DNA of 15,024 nt from Thiotrichales bacterium (GCA_023266165.1 JAHFRR010000008.1:1-15024), one strand, 5' to 3'. Positions 1 through 6,835 are shown, counted from the stretch's first letter. Notes: generated by a model from the sequence alone, not told the origin. Numbers and translations are program-made.

Positions 1-270
1 TATCATATGCCCTATCCTTATTTGCTGGATGAGCACCAGCGTGTGGCGCGTGCGTATCAAGCCACCTGCACACCCGACTTTTTTGTATTTGATTCTGAAG
101 GCATTTGCGTGTATCGTGGGCGTTATGACGAGTCGACCCCCGGAAATAACATTCCTGTGACAGGATTTGATGTGGTGCAGGCACTGGCGTGCTTGCTTGA
201 AAACAAAGAGATTCCTGAGATTCAATACCCGAGTTTTGGATGTAATATCAAATGGAAAAATAATTTATAA
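1..270 (+). CDS. Thioredoxin-like (peroxiredoxin-like) family protein, 3' part
   Basis: The reading frame is open from the first base, so the true start lies upstream of the window and only about 89 C-terminal residues are visible. Recognisable parts are CTPDFFVFD (the cis-Pro-containing strand of the thioredoxin fold), the VYRGRYD strand, the TG-D-V-QAL-LL helix and the C-terminal GCNIKWK, which is typical of AhpC/TSA-like thioredoxin proteins with this tail. The redox CxxC or peroxidatic Cys region would be upstream, so activity cannot be judged. It probably reduces peroxides or disulfides in the cytoplasm, but that is family inference. The ATG at position 7 is internal, because the sequence before it is also in frame and the fold would otherwise be cut in half. 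Confidence 0.8.
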   Translation, partial: YHMPYPYLLDEHQRVARAYQATCTPDFFVFDSEGICVYRGRYDESTPGNNIPVTGFDVVQALACLLENKEIPEIQYPSFGCNIKWKNNL

Positions 271-336
271 TTTAAATAATTAAATAATAAATAAAATAAA
301 AAAATAAAAAAGTGAGAGAAAGAGAAGGGAAGTGAA
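271..336 (+). other. AT-rich spacer before the HIT gene
   Basis: This stretch is almost pure A/T up to about position 311, then purine-rich (AGAGAAGGGA) as the ribosome-binding region of the next gene. No GC-rich hairpin is visible, so there is no clear intrinsic terminator. A promoter could be hidden in the A/T tract, but no hexamer pair stands out. Confidence 0.4.
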
Positions 337-660
337 GTGAGTGATTGTATTTTTTGCCGTATTGTGAGAAAAGAGATTCCCGCTAAAATTCTTTATGAAG
401 ACGAGCATTGCTTAGCTTTTCATGATGTTGCGCCCAAGGCACCCGTGCATCTTTTATTGATTCCTAAAGTGCATCTGGATTCCTTGCTGGCTGTCACACC
501 CGACCATGCGCAGCTGCTAGGGCATTTGACCACGCGTATCCCGCATATTGCCCAGCTGAGTGGCTTGGAAGAGGGGTTTCAAACGCGTATCCATACGGGG
601 AAGAAGGGTGGTCAAGAGGTTTTTCATTTGCATTATCATCTATTAGGGAGTGGACATTGA
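337..660 (+). CDS. HIT family protein (histidine triad nucleotide-binding hydrolase)
   Basis: This is a 107-residue HINT-type protein. The N-terminus CIFCRIVRKEIP carries the Cys4/Cys7 pair common in this subfamily, and the C-terminal histidine triad is H97-L-H99-Y-H101. HIT enzymes bind nucleotides and hydrolyse phosphoramidates such as AMP-lysine; the exact substrate is not readable from sequence. It starts with GTG at 337, preceded by the purine-rich GAAGGGA, and the MSDCIFC start matches the family. Its stop (658-660) lies only 2 nt before the ATG of greA, so the two are probably co-transcribed. Length is normal and all motifs are intact. Confidence 0.93.
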   Translation: MSDCIFCRIVRKEIPAKILYEDEHCLAFHDVAPKAPVHLLLIPKVHLDSLLAVTPDHAQLLGHLTTRIPHIAQLSGLEEGFQTRIHTGKKGGQEVFHLHYHLLGSGH

Positions 661-662
661 TC

Positions 663-1145
663 ATGACACAGCAACGACGTCCTATGACCCATCATGCAGA
701 AGTCAAACTCAGAGCAGAGCTGGAACGCTTGAAAACTCAAGAGCGCCCGAAAGTCATTGCTGAGATTGCTGAAGCGCGTGCCCATGGGGATCTCAAAGAA
801 AACGCGGAATACCATGCTGCACGCGAGAAGCAAGGCTTTATCGAGGGGCGGATCCAGTATCTTGAAAGCCGCTTAAGCCAGCCACAGATTATCAACATCA
901 CGAAAATCCCCAATACGGGCAAAGTGATTTTTGGCACTACGGTCTTGCTACTGAATCCTGACACAGAAGAAGCAATTGAATATCAAATTGTTTGTGAGGA
1001 TGAGGCGGATCTGGTGTTGAAGAAGATTTCGATCACATCGCCCATCGCACGAGGTTTGATTGGCAAGTCTGTGGGAGATGAAGTGAGTATTTCCACGCCT
1101 AACGGGATGGTTTATTATGAAGTTCTAGAAGTGCATCATCGATAA
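663..1145 (+). CDS. greA: Transcription elongation factor GreA
   Basis: GreA rescues backtracked RNA polymerase by stimulating cleavage of the extruded RNA 3' end. The 160-residue protein has the N-terminal coiled coil with the signature HGDLKENAEYHAAREKQG; its tip acidic residues D43 and E46 correspond to the pair that coordinates catalytic Mg. The C-terminal FKBP-like domain contains SPIARGLIGKSVGDEV and TPNG. ATG 663 is chosen because MTQQRRPMT matches the usual GreA N-terminus (a few residues, then PMT). A TTG at 657 in the same frame lies better spaced (6 nt) from GGGAG at 646-650, so an initiation two codons earlier is possible. It is an intact housekeeping gene, probably in an operon with the upstream HIT gene. 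Confidence 0.95.
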   Translation: MTQQRRPMTHHAEVKLRAELERLKTQERPKVIAEIAEARAHGDLKENAEYHAAREKQGFIEGRIQYLESRLSQPQIINITKIPNTGKVIFGTTVLLLNPDTEEAIEYQIVCEDEADLVLKKISITSPIARGLIGKSVGDEVSISTPNGMVYYEVLEVHHR

Positions 1146-1171
1146 TTTTTTTTATATAAGAGGGGGTTGCC

Positions 1172-2158
1172 GTGTCATCACCACGAAATTCTAGCGCATT
1201 TCTCAGTGCCATCGTGCCGGTTTATAATGAGTCTCAGATGGCGGTTGATTTTATTCAGGCATTGGCAGATCAGTTAAGCCATTGGGTGTCTCGTTTTGAG
1301 ATTATTGCTATTGATGATGGGTCGCGAGATGACACGGCGTGTCGCATAAAAACCCTGATGGACACATTGCCTCAGCTCAAGTTTATTTCTTTCTCTCGCA
1401 ATTTTGGGAAAGAAAAAGCCATCACAGCGGGGCTGCACCATGTCTCTGGCGATCTGGCTTTGATCATTGATTCTGATTTTCAACATCCTTTAGATACCAT
1501 TCCAACGCTTTTCAAGAAATGGTGTGAAGGCTTTGATAACGTCTATGCCGTTCGATCCGATCGAAAAGACCAGAGTTTTCTAAACAGATTCTTCGCCAAT
1601 AATTTTTATAAAATCAATCAATCCCTGATGGATATTGACTTACCAGCCAATGCAGGGGATTTTAGGATTTTAGACCGTAAGGTGGTAGATGCTATTAATT
1701 TATTGCCTGAGGCCAATCGATTTATGAAGGGGTTGTATGCTTGGGTAGGGTTCAAAGGCTGCGCGGTTTCTTATGATGTTCAGCCGCGTAAAGAAGGCAA
1801 AAGCCGTTGGAGCTTCAAACGTCTGTTTGGCCTTGCGATCACAGGAATTACATCGTTTTCGGATGTTCCCTTGAGGATATGGTCGGGTGTGGGGTTGGGG
1901 ATCTCGTTGCTGTCTTTTGTTTATGGGCTTTGGATTGTGATTGACACCCTGATTTTTGGAAAAACTGTACCTGGTTTTGCCACGCTGGCAGCTGCGGTGA
2001 TGTTTTTTGGAGGTGTCCAGCTCCTTTCAATTGGCATTATTGGCGAATATGTCGGACGCATTTTCACAGAAGTCAAACGCCGTCCGCCTTATTTGATTGG
2101 CGAAAAACGCGGGTTTGACACGCCCAAACGCGCTCAACATCGTCAAGAGCCCTTATGA
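1172..2158 (+). CDS. GtrB-like family 2 glycosyltransferase (polyprenyl-phosphate glycosyltransferase)
   Basis: This 328-residue GT2 enzyme probably transfers a sugar from a nucleotide sugar to undecaprenyl phosphate at the inner face of the inner membrane. Visible motifs are IVPVYNE (residues 14-20), AIDDGSRDDT (46-55), the metal-binding D100-S-D102 in IDSDFQHP, and the R-K-x-G-x-SRW segment (206-213) of DPM1/GtrB/ArnC enzymes. Two C-terminal membrane helices follow at about 234-258 and 268-292, as in GtrB. It starts with GTG at 1172 behind a strong AAGAGGGGG. It overlaps the next gene, gtrA-like, by ATGA, so they are translationally coupled and likely work together in modifying O-antigen or another surface glycan. 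The sugar transferred cannot be deduced. Confidence 0.92.
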   Translation: MSSPRNSSAFLSAIVPVYNESQMAVDFIQALADQLSHWVSRFEIIAIDDGSRDDTACRIKTLMDTLPQLKFISFSRNFGKEKAITAGLHHVSGDLALIIDSDFQHPLDTIPTLFKKWCEGFDNVYAVRSDRKDQSFLNRFFANNFYKINQSLMDIDLPANAGDFRILDRKVVDAINLLPEANRFMKGLYAWVGFKGCAVSYDVQPRKEGKSRWSFKRLFGLAITGITSFSDVPLRIWSGVGLGISLLSFVYGLWIVIDTLIFGKTVPGFATLAAAVMFFGGVQLLSIGIIGEYVGRIFTEVKRRPPYLIGEKRGFDTPKRAQHRQEPL

Positions 2159-2559
2159 GACCCCCTGAATCGTTCAGCCAGCCTAACTCCCTCAAGCGCC
2201 AGGTCGTTTGCTTTGGTGTGGTCGGGGCGCACGCTGCGATTGTGAATTTTGGGGCACTGATGATTTTTGTCGCATTTGTAGGGCTGACCCCTTTGGTTGC
2301 CAACATCGTCGCGTTTCTCGTGGCTTATCAAGTCAGCTTCTGGGGGCACCGTTGCTGGACTTTCCGCGGGCCTCACGCCCATCATCATCTCGGGTTAAGA
2401 TTTTTTGGAGTGGCACTCTTGAGTTTGGGGTTGAACGAGGGCATCTTCGCTGTGTTTCTCTTGGCATGTCATCTCTATTATCCCATTTCAATGATTCTCA
2501 CGTTACTGATTGTACCCCCCATCACGTTTGTGCTGAGTCGGGTTTGGGCGTTTTCGTAG
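2155..2559 (+). CDS. GtrA family membrane protein (putative glycolipid flippase)
   Basis: This is a 134-residue integral membrane protein with about four hydrophobic helices. The GtrA-typical pattern is present: FGVVGAHAAIVNFG near the N-terminus, then AYQVSFWGHRCWTFRG, resembling the family's sFxxNrxWTF signature. GtrA proteins are thought to flip the polyprenyl-linked sugar made by GtrB to the periplasmic side. The ATGA overlap (2155-2158) with the upstream glycosyltransferase supports this pairing. In classical phage-borne gtr clusters a third gene, a specific GtrC transferase, follows; here a toxin-antitoxin pair follows instead, so the final acceptor transferase must be elsewhere or is not needed. 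Confidence 0.88.
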   Translation: MRPPESFSQPNSLKRQVVCFGVVGAHAAIVNFGALMIFVAFVGLTPLVANIVAFLVAYQVSFWGHRCWTFRGPHAHHHLGLRFFGVALLSLGLNEGIFAVFLLACHLYYPISMILTLLIVPPITFVLSRVWAFS

Positions 2560-2579
2560 AAAATTTTTTAAACAGATTA

Positions 2580-2608
2580 TTGAAAATATGTTTGAAGTAA
2601 GGTAGTAT
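2580..2608 (+). promoter_or_regulatory. Sigma-70-like promoter of the toxin-antitoxin pair
   Basis: TTGAAA (2580-2585) and TAGTAT (2603-2608) are separated by 17 nt and match the consensus in five and four of six positions. They lie just after the gtrA stop and about 22 nt before the antitoxin ATG. A direct repeat GAGGT (2609-2613 and 2616-2620) sits immediately downstream; its second copy can serve as ribosome-binding site, and the pair could be part of an autoregulatory operator. Confidence 0.5.
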
Positions 2609-2629
2609 GAGGTCAGAGGTGCCGAGATC

Positions 2630-2893
2630 ATGAATAGCAAATCTGCCTACATTCGAATGCGAATTGAGCCCAGTTTAAAAGCTCAAGCTGAGGCTGTGTT
2701 TCACGAGCTGGGGATGACCGCTTCTGAGGTTATCGTTATGCTGTACGAACAAGTTTCCAGCAAGCATCGAATACCTCTTGAGTTATCTGTTCCAAATAAA
2801 AAAACTATTCGTGAGATCACAGAGACGAGAGAGGGGAAAGGACTGATTGTCTGCAAAGATATGAATGATTTATTTAGCCAATTAGGTATTTGA
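2630..2893 (+). CDS. dinJ: RelB/DinJ family antitoxin
   Basis: This is an 87-residue protein. The N-terminal part fits a ribbon-helix-helix DNA-binding domain of the RelB/DinJ type: a strand (AYIRMRIEPSLKAQAE), then the helix-turn-helix segment ELGMTASEVIVMLYEQV, followed by the short proline-containing IPLEL motif. The C-terminal half is charged and would wrap around the toxin. DinJ-type antitoxins neutralise YafQ and repress their own operon. The stop codon is 4 nt before the toxin start, the normal antitoxin-first order. The gene symbol is assigned by family and partner, not by tested function. Confidence 0.87.
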   Translation: MNSKSAYIRMRIEPSLKAQAEAVFHELGMTASEVIVMLYEQVSSKHRIPLELSVPNKKTIREITETREGKGLIVCKDMNDLFSQLGI

Positions 2894-2897
2894 GCAC

Positions 2898-3170
2898 ATG
2901 CTGCCCTTGATACCTGTTTATAGAAAGCAGTTTCACAAAGATCTTAAATTGATGATAAAGCGTGGCAAAACTGTTGAAAAAATTAAGATCGTCATGGAGA
3001 CTTTACGTAATCAGTTGCCGCTTGCATTGCGATATCAAGATCATTCTCTGAAGGGTGAGTACGCAGACTGTCGAGAGTGTCATATCGAGCCAGATTGGTT
3101 GCTTGTCTATTGCCTTCAAGAAACAGAGATTGTTTTCATGCGTACTGGCAGTCATTCGGATTTATTTTAG
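2898..3170 (+). CDS. yafQ: YafQ family mRNA interferase toxin
   Basis: This is a 90-residue RelE-superfamily toxin close to E. coli YafQ, a ribosome-dependent endoribonuclease that cuts mRNA and arrests translation. The functional residues known in YafQ have equivalents here: H49 in YQDHSLKG, H62, D66 and W67 in CHIEPDWLLVY, and R82 and H86 in MRTGSHSDLF. The active site is therefore intact and the module should be functional. It follows the antitoxin by 4 nt. The pair sits between the gtr genes and the sulfur-transfer genes; such small modules often move alone, so this may be an insertion, though no flanking repeats were noticed. Confidence 0.9.
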   Translation: MLPLIPVYRKQFHKDLKLMIKRGKTVEKIKIVMETLRNQLPLALRYQDHSLKGEYADCRECHIEPDWLLVYCLQETEIVFMRTGSHSDLF

Positions 3171-3182
3171 AGAGATTTTACG

Positions 3183-4223
3183 ATGCCACTTCCCAAAAAA
3201 GCCATTGCCTTGATCTCTGGAGGTCTAGACTCCATGTTAGCCGCTCGTTTGATCATGGATCAGGGGGTCCATGTGGAAGGCATTAATTTTTACACGGGGT
3301 TTTGCGTGGAGGGTCATACGCAGGCGATTCGCGCTACAGACAAACCCAAGCGTAACAATGCCTTGTGGGTGGCTGAGCAGTTGGGCATCAAGCTCCATAT
3401 CATCGATACCTCAGAGCCTTATAAAGAAGTTGTCATCAATCCAAAGTATGGCTACGGCGCTCAAATGAATCCGTGTCTAGATTGCAAAATCTTTATGCTG
3501 ACGCATGCCAAGAAGTTTATGGATGAGAATGGCTTTGATTTTATCATTACCGGTGAGGTGGTAGGGCAGCGCCCTATGTCTCAACGCAGCCAGACCATGC
3601 CTTTGGTGGCGAAGCAGTCGGGGACTGAAGATTTGTTGGTGCGTCCGTTGTGTGCGAAACACCTGCCTCCCACCTTGCCTGAGCGAGAAGGTTGGCTGGA
3701 TCGTGAAAAGCTGTTGGATATCAGTGGTCGCTCTCGCAAGGCGCAAATAGAGCTGGCTGAGCGGTTTAACATTGACGAGTATGCGCAACCTGCGGGGGGA
3801 TGTTGTTTTTTGACAGATCCCAACTATACCCGAAAGCTCCAAGATCTCTGGCAAGCCAGGGGAGATAAGCGTTATGAGCTGGATGATATCGTGTTGTTGA
3901 AAGTCGGACGGCATTTTCGCATGCAGCCTTATTTCAAGCTCATCATGGCGCGCGAAGAAGGCGAGAATAATTATCTCGAAGGCTATAAATCTCAATACAC
4001 ACACGTGTTCTCAACCAGTCACACGGGGCCTTTGGCGTTGATTGATGGCGTGCCGGAAGCAAAAGATTTTGAAGATATTGCGAGGTTACTGGCGCGCTAT
4101 TGTCGTAAACTTGAAAACGTTTCAGGTGTGAAAATTATGATTGCTCAAAAAAATCAAATTTTGGCTGAATTGACCGTTGCGCCTTTTGAGCCAGACGCGA
4201 TACCTCAGGGTTGGTTATTATGA
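3183..4223 (+). CDS. PP-loop ATP pyrophosphatase, MnmA/ThiI-like sulfurtransferase with C-terminal NFACT-R-like domain
   Basis: This 346-residue protein has the PP-loop S12-GGLDS at the N-terminus, which binds and splits ATP to adenylate a substrate, as in MnmA, ThiI and TtcA. Cysteines that could carry sulfur or a metal cluster are C98-L-D-C101 (in MNPCLDCK) and the C207-C208 pair in PAGGCCFLTD. The C-terminal third (about 230-340, DIVLLKVGRHFRM...) resembles the NFACT-R RNA-binding domain fused to such proteins, which are often database-labelled as tRNA thiouridylate enzymes. tRNA or another RNA is thus a plausible substrate, but this is inference. It overlaps the downstream tusA-like gene by ATGA, which strongly suggests that a TusA-type persulfide carrier delivers sulfur to it. 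ATG 3183 follows the toxin stop by 12 nt, with AGAGA upstream. Confidence 0.8.
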   Translation: MPLPKKAIALISGGLDSMLAARLIMDQGVHVEGINFYTGFCVEGHTQAIRATDKPKRNNALWVAEQLGIKLHIIDTSEPYKEVVINPKYGYGAQMNPCLDCKIFMLTHAKKFMDENGFDFIITGEVVGQRPMSQRSQTMPLVAKQSGTEDLLVRPLCAKHLPPTLPEREGWLDREKLLDISGRSRKAQIELAERFNIDEYAQPAGGCCFLTDPNYTRKLQDLWQARGDKRYELDDIVLLKVGRHFRMQPYFKLIMAREEGENNYLEGYKSQYTHVFSTSHTGPLALIDGVPEAKDFEDIARLLARYCRKLENVSGVKIMIAQKNQILAELTVAPFEPDAIPQGWLL

Positions 4224-4450
4224 CGGAACTCGATGCTCGGCGCTTGTTATGCCCCATGCCGGTGATCAAAACCCAAAATACCGTCAAGACGCTTCAGCCA
4301 GGAGATTTGTTAAGAGTCATCTGTACGGATCCAGGGGTCAAACATGATATCCCTACCTGGTGTCGGATAAACGGCCATGAGATCGTCAGTATCACGCAAG
4401 AGGGGCATGAGATTGTCATTTTGGTGCGTGTTGGCGGCGTTCCCAGTTAA
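4220..4450 (+). CDS. TusA-like sulfur carrier protein
   Basis: This is a 76-residue TusA/SirA/YedF-fold protein. The family signature is LDARRLLCPMPVIKT, with C11 in CPxP as the residue that carries the persulfide. The remainder (LQPGDLLRVICTDPG, DIPTWC, GHEI) follows the family two-layer alpha/beta fold; length is normal. ATG 4220 is chosen because it forms the ATGA overlap with the previous stop and gives the usual short N-terminus; an upstream in-frame TTG at 4211 is less likely. Coupled translation with the PP-loop gene points to a dedicated donor-enzyme pair for sulfur insertion. Confidence 0.9.
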   Translation: MTELDARRLLCPMPVIKTQNTVKTLQPGDLLRVICTDPGVKHDIPTWCRINGHEIVSITQEGHEIVILVRVGGVPS

Positions 4451-4491
4451 AGCAGTAAAGAAAATCTGGAAAAGCCTGAAAGAATCTGAGA

Positions 4492-4554
4492 AAGGACGCG
4501 TTTTGGGACAGAGGTTAAGGAGTTTTATCTGTCAAAAATCAAAGACACGTCCTT
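4492..4554. terminator. Possible weak bidirectional terminator between convergent operons
   Basis: This 107-nt gap separates the tusA-like gene from the convergent transporter gene. Imperfect arms AAGGACGCGT (4492-4501) and ACACGTCCTT (4545-4554) enclose an inner perfect 6-bp stem GACAGA/TCTGTC (4507-4512, 4528-4533) with short T and A runs beside it. The structure is long and interrupted, so it is only a candidate. Confidence 0.3.
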
Positions 4555-4557
4555 GAG

Positions 4558-5418
4558 TCATGGGGCTGTTTTCTTCGGCCACAACTCTGCAAGGACGATG
4601 CTGCTTAAGATAACAATGCCTCCGATGACTACTTGCCAGGTGATGGCTTCTCCGTTGATAAGCCAAGCGAAGATGCTGGCTGAGACTGGCTCGAGCGTGA
4701 AGATCAGTGCGGTTTTGGCTGCAGTGGTATGCTGTTGGCCGTACATTTGCAGAAAGAGCGATAACGCGGTGCCGATCAGGGCGCAAAATAATAACGCAAT
4801 CAGTGCTTCACCGTGCAAGATAGCAAGCGTGCTGTGTGTGAGCGTCAGTCCTGCTAAGGGCATGGTTAATATAATCTGATAGAAAGTCAGGAGTTGATAC
4901 GAGATCTTGTGGTGCGCAAGTTTTTGAATAAAAACCAGAGAAAGCGCAACGCAGAGCGCACAGGCCAGCACCCAGAGATCCCCTATTCTTAACGATGCAA
5001 GCTGAGCCCCTGTCAGAATATACAAGCCCAAGAGGCATAGGAGGGCTAAGGCGACATCTTTGAGATGCACGCGGCCCATTCCAAAGAGAGGCCCTAAAAA
5101 GGGCACCAGCAGGACGCTAGAGCCTGTGATAAACGCAGCGCGGCTCGCAGAAATGGTTTCAAGTCCAATCGATTGGAAAATAAAAATACCGCTGTTTAAG
5201 AGCCCCAACACGCCCCCTCCCAATAAAACCCAGCGGGTGGTTTTGGAAAGTCGTTTTGCAATAAAGGGCAATAAGATCAGGCTGGCCAGGAGAAATCGCC
5301 AAAAGACAAACTCGGAAGGAGGCACATGGCGCACCGCACGTTCAATCAAGGGGAAGGTCAAGCCCCAAGAGATTGCCGCAAAGGCCAAACAACTGTGAGT
5401 ACGCACGCTTGATGCCAT
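4558..5418 (-). CDS. EamA/DMT family transporter
   Basis: This 286-residue protein has about ten hydrophobic helices arranged as two EamA repeats. Typical pieces are AAISWGLTFPLIERAV near the N-terminus, the ASRAAFITGSSVLLVP segment in the first repeat and ALIFTLEPVSASIFAWLINGE near the end of the second, which is the most conserved region of drug/metabolite transporters (LEPv.a.l.a.l.lgE). It sits in the inner membrane and probably exports a small metabolite or amino acid; substrate is not predictable. It is last in a minus-strand operon behind azlC and azlD, starting 25 nt after the azlD stop, which makes amino-acid-related export an attractive but unproven idea. Confidence 0.9.
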   Translation of the reverse strand: MASSVRTHSCLAFAAISWGLTFPLIERAVRHVPPSEFVFWRFLLASLILLPFIAKRLSKTTRWVLLGGGVLGLLNSGIFIFQSIGLETISASRAAFITGSSVLLVPFLGPLFGMGRVHLKDVALALLCLLGLYILTGAQLASLRIGDLWVLACALCVALSLVFIQKLAHHKISYQLLTFYQIILTMPLAGLTLTHSTLAILHGEALIALLFCALIGTALSLFLQMYGQQHTTAAKTALIFTLEPVSASIFAWLINGEAITWQVVIGGIVILSSIVLAELWPKKTAP

Positions 5419-5443
5419 CTGATGTCTCGATTTTTCTTAGTTT

Positions 5444-5797
5444 TTAGTGCACCAGTGTGTGAGGGATCCCTAAAACAATCAAGGCATAGAGCCCCACAAA
5501 GCAGATGACCAGCACAGTGATGTTGCGATAATAGCACCCTGTGATCAGGGCGAGCAAGAGCAAAGTCGCTTTCGCCCATTCCAGTAAGGCGCTGGATGAG
5601 GCAAAGAGATGCCAGTTGCTATGGGGAAACGCGGTGGTATAGATAATACAGCCCATAATGGCATACACGGCATAATTTAAAAAAATAAAGAGGGGGTGTT
5701 CATGAGGGAGATTGAAAAACTTAAGAAAAATAATCGGCGCGATGCGAAAGCCAAAAGACACCAGGGCTGCGATCAAGATCATCCATAGAATATTCAT
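5444..5797 (-). CDS. azlD: AzlD family branched-chain amino acid transport subunit
   Basis: This 117-residue protein has about four hydrophobic helices, the length and layout of AzlD. The N-terminus ILWMILIAALVSFGFRIAP matches the start of AzlD proteins (a helix followed by R-x-xP), and LNYAVYAIMGCIIY resembles the family's second helix. AzlD is the small partner of AzlC in export of branched-chain amino acids. Its ATG overlaps the azlC stop as ATGA (5794-5797), so the two are translationally coupled in the order azlC-azlD, as usual. Confidence 0.85.
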   Translation of the reverse strand: MNILWMILIAALVSFGFRIAPIIFLKFFNLPHEHPLFIFLNYAVYAIMGCIIYTTAFPHSNWHLFASSSALLEWAKATLLLLALITGCYYRNITVLVICFVGLYALIVLGIPHTLVH

Positions 5798-6498
5798 GTG
5801 CGATGCCTCTTGATTGTCTCACACATCAGGATCAAGCTTGATATCACAAGGGGTAAGATCAGCAGTGTGAAGCGCCCTGTGAGGGGTTCTAATACGGGAA
5901 ATAGCAAAAACCCTGAGAGGGTGATGACAATAGGCTTGAGCTTAGGCCAGTACTTGGCTGTCAGGAGGGTGAAGTTAATGGGGAGAATCATAGAAAGGAT
6001 GTCCGTTAAATAGGGAGAGCGCAGCAGCGTTGTGAGCTCAAAGCCTATCACAGTGCCGATCAGGGCGATGCTGTAACACGACAACATGGTAGCCAGGTAA
6101 TAGGGAAAGTGATGCATATGGGGGTCTTTTTGAAACTCTGGAAAGGAAAGCGCAAAAGAAGAGGCGCTGAGCCCTGCAAATCCTAATACCAGTGGAAATA
6201 ATCGATGTTGACGGCAATAGGGGAACATCGCAGCGCTCATTAAGAAAAACCGGAAGTTCACCAGGATACTGAATAAGAAAATCATCCAAAGATCTGCGCT
6301 CGATCCTGCATGCTGTAAAATGATAATTTGCAAGGGCGCAGCGCTGATCAGGGCTGTCATCAGAAGGCTTTGTCCAAACGAGAGGAGATTCTCAGCGCAC
6401 AGGGCACCCACGGATATAAAAAGAAAAAACATTGCTAAGCTCACGCTGAGAGAGGCTCTGAAGCCAGATTTAAAACCGCGAGGGTGAGTCATGGTCAT
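5794..6498 (-). CDS. azlC: AzlC family branched-chain amino acid permease
   Basis: This 234-residue membrane protein is the large subunit of an AzlCD exporter. FKSGFRASLSVSLAMFFLFI at the N-terminus resembles the AzlC start, which runs from a G-x-R segment straight into the first helix. SAAPLQIIILQHAGSS and ILVNFRFFLMSAAM correspond to the conserved AzlC central motifs (qf..l.ll..g......l..NlRh.lm). The frame remains open upstream to 6639, but the extra 47 residues do not look like AzlC. ATG 6498 is preferred because AGGA lies 8 nt upstream; a second ATG at 6492 is possible. The start lies inside the end of the upstream 61-aa gene (29-nt overlap), so translation is likely coupled. Confidence 0.85.
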   Translation of the reverse strand: MTMTHPRGFKSGFRASLSVSLAMFFLFISVGALCAENLLSFGQSLLMTALISAAPLQIIILQHAGSSADLWMIFLFSILVNFRFFLMSAAMFPYCRQHRLFPLVLGFAGLSASSFALSFPEFQKDPHMHHFPYYLATMLSCYSIALIGTVIGFELTTLLRSPYLTDILSMILPINFTLLTAKYWPKLKPIVITLSGFLLFPVLEPLTGRFTLLILPLVISSLILMCETIKRHRT

Positions 6499-6655
6499 CA
6501 AAGAAGTCCTGTAGGATGGGTTCGTTAACATCCCCCATGATATCAACTTTCCCAGCAAAGCCAATGAGTTCTCTAAGACCGTATTGTTTGATTTTGACAA
6601 ACTGTAGGTAAGGAGTGCCATCATTATGCGTGATAACAAAATCCTGCACCATCAT
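6470..6655 (-). CDS. Small protein of unknown function at the head of the azlCD operon
   Basis: This 61-residue soluble, acidic protein has a strong ribosome-binding site (AGGAA about 7 nt before ATG 6655; a second ATG at 6652 follows directly). It is not confidently recognised. The C-terminal segment GKVDIMGDVNEPILQDFFDD has the pattern of the toxin-binding tail of Phd/YefM or VapB-like antitoxins (G-K-[IV]-x-[IM]-x-x-D-x-x-[ED]-P-[IL]), where a flexible helix ends in an aromatic/acidic stretch. No toxin gene follows; instead its end overlaps azlC by 29 nt. It could be an orphan antitoxin remnant or a small regulator of the exporter operon. Its good ribosome-binding site and a promoter upstream support that it is expressed. 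Confidence 0.6.
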   Translation of the reverse strand: MMVQDFVITHNDGTPYLQFVKIKQYGLRELIGFAGKVDIMGDVNEPILQDFFDDHDSPSRF

Positions 6656-6698
6656 GATTGCTTTCCTATTGATGTCGCTACAATTGTTGCTACTAAGT

Positions 6699-6728
6699 AT
6701 TCTAACATTGATGCTCGTAGGATGTAAA
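6699..6728 (-). promoter_or_regulatory. Candidate promoter of the small ORF-azlCD-eamA operon
   Basis: Read on the minus strand, TTTACA (6728-6723) and TAGAAT (6704-6699) are 18 nt apart and each match the sigma-70 consensus in five of six positions. The -10 lies 43 nt before the ATG of the 61-aa protein. It is divergent from the promoter of the CHRD gene, 30 nt away. Confidence 0.45.
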
Positions 6729-6757
6729 GTTCAAAAAATTGGATAGAAAAAACTGGG

Positions 6758-6786
6758 TTGACAGTCCTATACTTTTCTACTCTAAT
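6758..6786 (+). promoter_or_regulatory. Strong sigma-70-like promoter of the CHRD gene
   Basis: A perfect TTGACA (6758-6763) is followed after 17 nt by TCTAAT (6781-6786), five of six matches. The -10 ends 49 nt before the ATG. This is one of the best sigma-70 matches noticed in the window and suggests steady expression of the secreted protein. Confidence 0.6.
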
Positions 6787-6835
6787 GGAACAGGTCTTTT
6801 GCGTTTCTTTTAAGTTTACATGAGGAGTATAGGCG

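Noticed and set aside
2208..2600. 130-codon plus-strand frame overlapping gtrA
   Set aside because: It is out of frame with a recognisable GtrA protein and its composition (many Arg, Cys, Ser) looks like a shadow.
3477..4004. 175-codon open frame antisense to the PP-loop gene
   Set aside because: It mirrors a well-supported gene, has no family-like motif and no binding site of its own.
5060..5398. 112-codon plus-strand frame antisense to the EamA transporter
   Set aside because: Basic, low-complexity shadow of a transmembrane gene with no start signal.
6499..6639. 47-residue extension of azlC upstream of ATG 6498
   Set aside because: It overlaps the 61-aa gene in another frame, lacks AzlC similarity, and the better ribosome-binding site belongs to ATG 6498.
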